DNA from: RBG-16-66-20 sp040752005
Lineage (GTDB): Bacteria > Pseudomonadota > Gammaproteobacteria > Burkholderiales > SG8-39
Reading direction: 5' to 3'
Length of the DNA: 64,000 nt
NCBI GenBank assembly: GCA_040752005.1
Contig: JBFMFX010000002.1
Coordinates: forward strand, 124,001-188,000
The notes beneath the pieces are model-generated. The model made no database searches and was not told the DNA's origin. It worked only from the letters and a program-made list of their open reading frames with translations. Of the stretch, positions 58,567 to 64,000 are shown one piece after another (position 1 is the stretch's first letter; each line of letters starts with the position of its first letter). Position numbers and translations under genes: made by a program.

Positions 58567-60300
58567 ATGCAACGGCCTCGGAAGAAACCGGAAGAATTGC
58601 GCAGCCACCGCTGGTTCGGCGCCGCCGACCTGCGCGCCTTCGGCCACCGCTCGCGCGCAGCGCAACTGGGCTTCGACCGCGCCGAGTTCGCCGGCAAGCC
58701 GGTAATCGCGATCGTCAACACCTGGTCCGACATCAACCATTGCCACTCGCACTTCCGCGACCGCGCCGAGGAGGTGAAGCGCGGCGTCTGGCAGGCCGGC
58801 GGCTTTCCGCTGGAGATGCCGGCGATGGCGCTCGCCGAGGTGATGCAGAAGCCCTCGACGATGCTCTACCGCAACTTCCTCGCGATGGAGACCGAGGAGC
58901 TGCTGCGCTCCTATCCGGTGGACGGCGCGGTGCTGATGGGCGGCTGCGACAAAACGACACCCGGCCTGCTCATGGGCGCGACCAGCATGAACATTCCGGC
59001 GATCTACCTTCCGGCCGGGCCGATGCTTTCGGCGCGCTGGCGCGGCGCGACGCTCGGCTCGGGCTCGGACGTGTGGAAATACTGGGACGAGCTGCGCGCC
59101 GGCCGTATCGGCGAGGCCGAATGGGCGGAGATCGAGTCCTCGATCGCGCGCTCGGCCGGCACCTGCATGACGATGGGCACGGCGGCGACCATGATGGCCC
59201 TTGCCGAGGTGCTCGGCTGGACGCTGCCCGGCTACTCCTCGATTCCGGCCGCCGACTCCAACCACGCCCGCATGGCCGCGCTCACCGGTCGCAGGATCGT
59301 CGAGATGGTGTGGGAGGACCTCAAGCCGCGCGACTTCCTCTCGCGCGGCTCGTTCGACAACGCCATCACGGCGCTGATGGCGCTCGGCGGCTCGACCAAC
59401 GCGGTCGTGCATCTCACCGCGATGGCGCGCCGCGCGGGACTTGCCTTCGACCTGGAGCGCTACAACGAGATCGCCGCGCGCACGCCGGTGCTCGCCAACA
59501 TCCGGCCTTCCGGCGAGAAATACCTGATGGAGGATTTCTTTTACGCCGGCGGCCTGCGCGCTCTGCTCGCCGAGCTGAAGGACCTGCTCGACCTGTCCGC
59601 CCGCACCGTGAACGGCCGCACCCTGGGCGAGAACATCGAGGGCGCGCAGGTGTGGAACCCGGAGGTGATCCTGCCGCGCGCGCGTCCGCTCAAGCCCTCG
59701 GGCGGAATCGTCATCCTGCGCGGCTCGCTCGCCCCCGACGGGGCGGTGATCAAGGCGAGCGCCGCGAGCCCGGTGCTCCTCAGGCACACCGGGCGCGCGG
59801 TGGTGTTCGAGGACTACAACGACATGGCGGCGCGCATTGACCGCGACGACCTCGAAGTGCAAGCCTCCTCGGTGCTGGTGTTGAAGAACGCCGGACCGCT
59901 GGGCGGTCCCGGATTCCCGGAATGGGGAATGCTGCCGATCCCGAAGAAGCTCCTGCGCCAGGGCGTCAAGGACATGGTGCGCGTGTCCGATGGCCGCATG
60001 AGCGGAACGAGCTACGGCACCTGCGTGCTGCATGTCGCGCCGGAGGCATACGTCGGCGGGCCGCTTGCGCTGGTGAGAAGCGGCGATCTCATCGAGCTCG
60101 ACGTCGAAAAGCGCGCGCTCAACCTGCTCGTGCCGCAGGCCGAGCTCGCGCGCCGACGCGCCGAGTGGCGAGCGCCGCCGGCACGCTATGCGCGTGGCTA
60201 CGGCGCCATCTTCTCGCGCCACGTCACGCAGGCGAACGAGGGCTGCGACTTCGATGTTCTCGAGGGCACGGCCCCCACGCCCGAGCCCGAGATCCATTGA
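58567..60300 (+). CDS. IlvD/Edd-family sugar-acid dehydratase (L-arabinonate dehydratase type)
   Basis: 577 residues. It has cluster cysteines in NTWSDINHCHSHF, GGCDKTTPGLLMGA and GTCMTMGTAATMMAL, then STNAVVHLTAMARRAGL, and DMVRVSDGRMSGTSYGTCVLHVAPEA. The first motif and the short linker fit the [2Fe-2S] L-arabinonate/pentonate dehydratase branch better than branched-chain IlvD. The start is taken at the ATG at 58567; an ATG 33 bases earlier overlaps the mlaE start. A -10-like TACAAT (58546-58551) lies just upstream. A Bug-type receptor follows after 16 bases, likely for uptake of the substrate. Confidence 0.87.
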   Translation: MQRPRKKPEELRSHRWFGAADLRAFGHRSRAAQLGFDRAEFAGKPVIAIVNTWSDINHCHSHFRDRAEEVKRGVWQAGGFPLEMPAMALAEVMQKPSTMLYRNFLAMETEELLRSYPVDGAVLMGGCDKTTPGLLMGATSMNIPAIYLPAGPMLSARWRGATLGSGSDVWKYWDELRAGRIGEAEWAEIESSIARSAGTCMTMGTAATMMALAEVLGWTLPGYSSIPAADSNHARMAALTGRRIVEMVWEDLKPRDFLSRGSFDNAITALMALGGSTNAVVHLTAMARRAGLAFDLERYNEIAARTPVLANIRPSGEKYLMEDFFYAGGLRALLAELKDLLDLSARTVNGRTLGENIEGAQVWNPEVILPRARPLKPSGGIVILRGSLAPDGAVIKASAASPVLLRHTGRAVVFEDYNDMAARIDRDDLEVQASSVLVLKNAGPLGGPGFPEWGMLPIPKKLLRQGVKDMVRVSDGRMSGTSYGTCVLHVAPEAYVGGPLALVRSGDLIELDVEKRALNLLVPQAELARRRAEWRAPPARYARGYGAIFSRHVTQANEGCDFDVLEGTAPTPEPEIH

Positions 60301-60316
60301 CCGACGGGAGGCGACG

Positions 60317-61273
60317 ATGACCCGATTTCTCGCCCTTGCCGCGCTGCTCGCGCTCGGGCCCGCGCAAGCCCATGCGCAAGCCTGGCCCGAGCGGCCGGTG
60401 CGCGTGATCGTCGCCTTCGCCGCGGGCGGATCCACCGACGTCGCGGTGCGCGCGATCAGCGACCGCCTCGCGCAATCGCTCGGCCAGCCGGTGGTGGTCG
60501 AAAACCGGCCCGGCGCGGCCGGCAATATCGCCGCCGAGTACGTCGCCAAGCAACCCGCCGACGGCCATGTCGTGCTCGCCTCGGCCGATTCGCTCGCCTC
60601 GAACCCGCATCTGTTCCGCAACCTGCCGTTCGACCCGGCGAAGGATCTCGTGCCGGTGGTGCAGCTCACGCGCCAGCCGGTGGTGCTCGCTGTGCATCCC
60701 TCGCTCGGAGTGACGAGCCTCGCGGAGCTGGTCGCGCTCGCGCGATCGAAACCGGGGCTCGGCTACGCTACCTCGGGCGCGGGCTCCATCCAGCACATGG
60801 CGGGCGAGTGGTTCGCGCAGCTGGCGGGAATCCGCCTCACGCACGTTCCCTACAAGGGCGGCGGGCAGGCGGTCAACGACCTCGTCGGCGGGCAGGTGCC
60901 GATCGGCTCGCTCGGCAACACGCCGCTGCTGCCGCACCATCGCGCCGGGAAGATCCGCATCCTCGCGCAGACGACCGCCCGCCGTTCGCCTTCGCTGCCG
61001 GATGTTCCGACCTACGAGGAAGCGGGCATGCGCGGTCTGGTGCTCGAGCAGTGGCTCGCGCTTTTTGTCGCCGCGGGAACGCCGCAGCCGGTGATCCAGC
61101 GACTGGCCGCCGAGGTGACGAAGGTGCTCGCCGAGCCCGCAATTCGCGAGCGCTACGCGCAAGTGGGTCTTGAGCCCGTCGGCGGCACGCCGGCCGACAT
61201 CCAGCGCCAGTACCGGGCCGACTACGAAAAGTACGGGCGCCTGATCCGCGAGCTGAATATCCGGCTGGAGTAG
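60317..61273 (+). CDS. Bug-family tripartite tricarboxylate transporter substrate-binding protein
   Basis: 318 residues with a signal peptide (about 1-20, cleaved after AHA/AQA) and the TctC fold: WPERPVRVIVAFAAGGSTDVAVR, GQPVVVENRPGAAGNIAAEYVAK, HVPYKGGGQAVNDLVGGQVPIG and RSPSLPDVPTYEEAGM. It is a soluble periplasmic receptor. Membrane partners TctA/TctB are not nearby, as is common for these numerous orphan receptors in Burkholderiales. A GGGAGG Shine-Dalgarno sets the ATG at 60317. Ligand unknown, possibly a sugar acid given the upstream dehydratase. Confidence 0.93.
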   Translation: MTRFLALAALLALGPAQAHAQAWPERPVRVIVAFAAGGSTDVAVRAISDRLAQSLGQPVVVENRPGAAGNIAAEYVAKQPADGHVVLASADSLASNPHLFRNLPFDPAKDLVPVVQLTRQPVVLAVHPSLGVTSLAELVALARSKPGLGYATSGAGSIQHMAGEWFAQLAGIRLTHVPYKGGGQAVNDLVGGQVPIGSLGNTPLLPHHRAGKIRILAQTTARRSPSLPDVPTYEEAGMRGLVLEQWLALFVAAGTPQPVIQRLAAEVTKVLAEPAIRERYAQVGLEPVGGTPADIQRQYRADYEKYGRLIRELNIRLE

Positions 61274-61400
61274 CGCCGCAGCCGGGCCACCGAGAGTCGG
61301 AGCCGCGCTGAAACAGACCTGGTCGCGCCGGCTTGCCGCGCTCGGTGCGCGCCTGCACGGCTGGTTCGCCCGGCGGCGCAAGGCGCCGGCGCCCGGTCGC

Positions 61401-62327
61401 ATGCTCCCGGGCAGAAAGTGGAGCGCGCGCGGTTTTCTCGCCCTGCCCGCGCCGGTGGCGCCGGCGCGCGACTATTCTCTTTACGTTCCCGCGGGCTACG
61501 AGGACGCGGCAGCATCGCCGCTGCTTGTCTGGCTGCACGGCTGCCGCCAGACGCCGCAGGAATTCGCCGCGGGCACCGGCGTGCTGCGACTTGCCGACGA
61601 AGAGCGGCTGCTCGTGCTGCTGCCGGGCCAGTCGCCAGCGGCCAATGCCGAGCGCTGCTGGAACTGGTTCGATCCGATGACGGCGGCGGGTGCGGGCGAG
61701 GCCGCGATCGTCACCGCGCAGATCGAGCAAGTCGCCCGCGAGTACCGCGTGGACCGCGCGCGCATCTACGCCGCCGGGCTTTCCTCGGGCGGTGCGCTGG
61801 CCGCGACCCTTGCGCTGCGCGCACCGCACCTCATCGCCGCCGTTGCGATCCATTCCGGCATGCCCTGCGGCGCGGCGCGAAGCGCCGTCGGCGCGCGCCG
61901 CGCGATGCGCGCCGGCCCCGAAACCGACACCGACGCGGTGGCGCTCGCCGCGCGTGCGCGTGGGCATCGGCCCGCCGTGCTCCCCGCGCTCATTCTCCAC
62001 GGCGGCGCCGACCCGGCGGTCGCGCCGGTGAACGCCGAGCGCCTCGTGAGACAGTTCCTGCTCTTCAACGGCATGCCCGCACAGGAGCTTGCCGCGCAGT
62101 CGCTGCCGCAGCCGGCGCGGCGCCAACTGCTCCCGCAGCCCGGGTCGCTCGGTGCCGAGCTGCGCGACTGGCACATCGCCGGCCGGCTCGCGGTGCGCCT
62201 GATCGAAATCGAAGGGCTCGGACACGCCTGGAGCGGCGGCGCCGCAGGAATGGATTACTTCGACCCCCGCGGCCCGGATGCGACGCGGCTCGTCTGGGAG
62301 TTCTTCGGCGCGGTGCGCGCGCCATAG
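61401..62327 (+). CDS. PHB depolymerase-like / feruloyl-esterase-type alpha/beta hydrolase
   Basis: 308 residues of the LpqC/esterase_PHB family. It has DYSLYVPAGYE, LLVWLHGCRQTPQEFAAGTG, NWFDP, IYAAGLSSGGALAATLALRAPHL (nucleophile Ser in GLSSGG), LHGGADPAVAPVNAERLV (Asp) and IEGLGHAWSGGAAG (His). No signal peptide is seen; the frame before the ATG at 61401 is open for about 30 basic residues but has no standard start codon, so the true start may be upstream. It could act on polyhydroxybutyrate or other esters. Confidence 0.85.
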   Translation: MLPGRKWSARGFLALPAPVAPARDYSLYVPAGYEDAAASPLLVWLHGCRQTPQEFAAGTGVLRLADEERLLVLLPGQSPAANAERCWNWFDPMTAAGAGEAAIVTAQIEQVAREYRVDRARIYAAGLSSGGALAATLALRAPHLIAAVAIHSGMPCGAARSAVGARRAMRAGPETDTDAVALAARARGHRPAVLPALILHGGADPAVAPVNAERLVRQFLLFNGMPAQELAAQSLPQPARRQLLPQPGSLGAELRDWHIAGRLAVRLIEIEGLGHAWSGGAAGMDYFDPRGPDATRLVWEFFGAVRAP

Positions 62328-62330
62328 CGC

Positions 62331-62822
62331 TCACAGTACGGCGGGGGCGTTCGGCAGCTCGTCCGGATTGCTGCTCGAGCCGGCCGGGAAGTGCCGCTCG
62401 AGCAGATCGCTCACCGCGGCGAGGCCGGCGAGCACGGCCTGCAGATACCTGCCAGCGGAGAACTCGCGCTCCATCGTCGCGCAGATCTCCTCCCACGCCG
62501 CCTGCCCGACGCGCGCGTGAATGCCCCGATCGGCGACGATCTCGACGTCGCGGTCGGCAAGGAGCACGTAGATCAGCACGCCCGCGTTGTCCTCGGTGTC
62601 CCAGACGCGCAGCCGTGCGAACAGTTCCAGCGCGCGGCTGCGCGCACTTTGCCGCGCAAGGAGCGCACCGAGCGGAAGCCCGCCCTCGATCGCCACGCGC
62701 AGCTCGCCGCGGTGGCGCTTCTCATGCCGGGAGACGGCGCGCTCGATCTCGGCGAGCGCGGGCGGCGGAAACGCGCGCCGCATGAGAACCGCATCGAGGA
62801 ACAGGTGGCGGATCCAGCGCAT
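62331..62822 (-). CDS. TPM-domain protein (membrane-linked, second copy)
   Basis: 163 residues with a TPM fold: MRWIRHLFLDAVLMRRAF, ALAEIERAVSRHEKRHRGELRVAIEG, LRVWDTEDNAGVLIYVLLADRDVEIVADRGIHARVGQAAWEEICATM. No obvious signal peptide or membrane helix; it lacks the Gly-rich tail of its neighbour. It starts two bases after the stop of the YgcG-like gene, so the pair is co-translated. TPM proteins are linked to photosystem II repair in plants; no bacterial role is clear. Confidence 0.85.
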   Translation of the reverse strand: MRWIRHLFLDAVLMRRAFPPPALAEIERAVSRHEKRHRGELRVAIEGGLPLGALLARQSARSRALELFARLRVWDTEDNAGVLIYVLLADRDVEIVADRGIHARVGQAAWEEICATMEREFSAGRYLQAVLAGLAAVSDLLERHFPAGSSSNPDELPNAPAVL

Positions 62823-62824
62823 CG

Positions 62825-63730
62825 CTACCAGCGCCCCGAGGCTCCGCCGCCGCCGAAGCCGCCGCCGCCTCCGCTCCAGCCACCGCCTCCGCTCCAGCCG
62901 CCACCTCCGCTCCAGCCGCCACCTCCGCCCCAGCCGCCACCTCCGCCCCAGCCGCGGTCGAAGCCGCCGGACCCCGCGCCGTGGGTCCAGCGCCCGCCGC
63001 GCCCGGTGCCGGTGTTGGCGTACGCGATCACAAACGCGAGCAGCGCGGCGACGAGCGCCGCCGCGATGCCGAACAACGCCCATGCGATCACCCCCGCAGC
63101 CGCCGCCGCGGCAAGCGAGCCGCCGAGGCGGCCGAGCAGCAGCCTCAGGACGGAACCGGCGATAACCGCAAAAGCAAGCGCAAAAGGCAGGAACTCGAAC
63201 AGCGACGGAGACCGCTTCTCCTGCCGGCGCGGCGCCGGCGGCGGCAGCTTCTCGCCCTCGGCAAGGCGCATCAGCGCCTCCACCCCGTCGCGCAGACCGC
63301 CGTAAAAGTCGCCCGCGCGAAAGCGCGGCACGATGTGCTCGTCTATCACCCGCCTTGCGACCGAGTCGGGGATCGCGCCTTCGAGGCCGTAGCCCACCTC
63401 GATGCGCACGCGCCGGTCCTCCTTGGCGACGACGACGATCAGGCCGTCGTCCACGCCCTTGCGACCGATCTTCCATGCCTCGGCGACCCGGATCGAGTAC
63501 TGCTCGATCTCCTCGGGCTTCGTCGTCGGCACGACGAGCACCGCGATCTGGGTGCCGCGGCGCTCCTCGAACGCGGCGAGCCGCGATTCCAGATCCCGGC
63601 GCTCGGCCTCCGCGAGCGTGCCGGTGAGATCGGTGACGCGCGCGCGCAGCGGCGGCACCGGCACTTCGGCCGCCGCCTGCGCGGCGGCAAGCGCCGCGCC
63701 GGCGAGCAAAGCGGCGGCCAGGCGGCGCAT
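62825..63730 (-). CDS. YgcG-family TPM-domain protein with Gly/Trp-rich tail
   Basis: 301 residues. A signal peptide (about 1-20) precedes a TPM domain (VTDLTGTLAEAERRDLESRLAAFEERRGTQIAVLVV, GKKGVDDGLI-like RKGVDDGLIVVVAKEDRRVRIEVGYGLEGAIPD). One or two membrane helices follow (about 185-245). The C-terminal tail of about 50 residues is almost only Gly, Trp and Ser, built from WSGGGG repeats. LemA follows on the same strand (partial), the usual lemA-ygcG neighbourhood. Function unknown, envelope-located. Confidence 0.9.
   Translation of the reverse strand: MRRLAAALLAGAALAAAQAAAEVPVPPLRARVTDLTGTLAEAERRDLESRLAAFEERRGTQIAVLVVPTTKPEEIEQYSIRVAEAWKIGRKGVDDGLIVVVAKEDRRVRIEVGYGLEGAIPDSVARRVIDEHIVPRFRAGDFYGGLRDGVEALMRLAEGEKLPPPAPRRQEKRSPSLFEFLPFALAFAVIAGSVLRLLLGRLGGSLAAAAAAGVIAWALFGIAAALVAALLAFVIAYANTGTGRGGRWTHGAGSGGFDRGWGGGGGWGGGGGWSGGGGWSGGGGWSGGGGGFGGGGASGRW
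62862..62951. repeat. Five 18-bp tandem repeats in the YgcG-like gene
   Basis: Five consecutive units (62862, 62880, 62898, 62916, 62934) of the type CCGCCACCTCCGCTCCAG, differing by a base or two. In the coding frame each gives WSGGGG or WGGGGG. Length variation between strains is likely because the array can expand by slippage without frame change. Confidence 0.92.
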
Positions 63731-63740
63731 CGCGGCGCGG

Positions 63741-64000
63741 CTACTTTGCCGCGGGCTTGCCGAACTCGACTTTCGGCGGGACGGCGATCGCCTTTTCGTT
63801 CTCGACCGTGAAGTTCGCCTTGGTCCGGTAGCCGAAGAGCATCGCGGTGAGGTTGGTCGGAAACTGGCGCACGAGCGTGTTGTACTCCTGCACCGCCTTG
63901 ATGTAGCGGCCGCGCGCCACCGCGATGCGGTTCTCGCTGCCGGCGAGCTCGGCGCGCAGCTCGCCGAACTCCTTGGTCGCGGTAAGCTGCGGGTAGTTTT
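63741..64000 (-). CDS. LemA family protein (partial, C-terminus only)
   Basis: The right window edge cuts the gene; about 86 C-terminal residues are visible, ending in a TAG at 63741-63743. The segment YPQLTATKEFGELRAELAGSEN...IAVARGRYIKAVQEYNTLVRQFP matches the LemA helical core, with the typical YN and FP residues. The end FGKPAAK follows VENEKAIAVPPKVE. LemA proteins have an N-terminal anchor and often sit beside ygcG-type TPM genes, as here. Confidence 0.9.
   Translation of the reverse strand, partial: NYPQLTATKEFGELRAELAGSENRIAVARGRYIKAVQEYNTLVRQFPTNLTAMLFGYRTKANFTVENEKAIAVPPKVEFGKPAAK

Noticed and set aside
56788..60669. 1293-codon open frame on the minus strand
   Set aside because: It spans the MlaD, MlaE and dehydratase genes in wrong frames and antisense; an artefact of stop-codon scarcity at high GC.
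62862..62951. CRISPR or regulatory direct repeats
   Set aside because: Contiguous 18-bp units coding WSGGGG in a YgcG-type tail; no spacers.

Overview
The window is a high-GC bacterial chromosome segment. GC is around 70% by eye, not computed. It is almost fully coding, and many successive genes overlap by 1 or 4 bases (ATGA, GTGA, TGATG). Gene content and order point to a betaproteobacterium, probably Burkholderiales-like. Evidence: a dcw cluster running mraZ to ftsZ-lpxC; the secA-argJ-ATPase-Nudix/ThiE block; a RibB with a degenerate GTP-cyclohydrolase half; a DUF21/CBS protein and a CcsA-like gene beside ffh; pilC-pilD-coaE-zapD-yacG; and a Bug-type solute receptor. I saw no rRNA, tRNA, CRISPR array, prophage or complete insertion sequence.

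Layout. 1-4134: a minus-strand unit with a Phe/Tyr-rich leader peptide and attenuator, aroG (DAHP synthase with a repetitive basic tail), a GT39-type glycosyltransferase, a UbiA-type prenyltransferase, then a cut cyclic-nucleotide-binding protein. 4320-5309: a lone AAA ATPase. 5380-10050: alaS, a small conserved protein, recX and recA with a LexA box. 10109-11431: a beta-hydroxyacid dehydrogenase and SixA. 11412-19054: a nine-gene minus-strand run ribBX-ribH-nusB-thiL-pgpA-pncC-amrB/A fusion-amrS-MFS, which carries the AmmeMemoRadiSam system of unknown function. 19114-22382: rpsP-rimM-trmD-rplS and ffh. 22421-28486 (plus strand): CcsA-like, DUF21/CBS, pilC, pilD, coaE, zapD, yacG. 28556-34384: Nudix/ThiE, DUF815 ATPase, argJ, secA. 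34488-35949: a divergent M23 peptidase and DciA-like gene. 35882-54503: lpxC, ftsZ, ftsA, ftsQ, ddl, murB, murC, murG, ftsW, murD, a 53-codon micro-ORF, mraY, murF, murE, ftsI, ftsL, rsmH, mraZ. 54835-64000, accessory metabolism: pcaIJ-type CoA transferase, MlaE/MlaD/lipoprotein, IlvD/Edd dehydratase with Bug receptor, PHB-depolymerase-like esterase, two TPM-domain proteins and a cut LemA.

How it works together. Most of the window is housekeeping: cell-wall precursor synthesis and division, secretion, translation, flavin and thiamine metabolism, and DNA repair. The points most worth a second look are: (i) a complete classical attenuator before aroG, whose leader peptide has seven Phe/Tyr codons in an eight-codon stretch; (ii) the AmmeMemoRadiSam genes joined by start-stop overlaps to an MFS transporter and to flavin/thiamine genes; (iii) a 62-bp duplication of the mraY 3' end around a palindromic insert, which makes a new overlapping ORF between mraY and murD; (iv) an array of 33-bp repeats that lengthens AroG.
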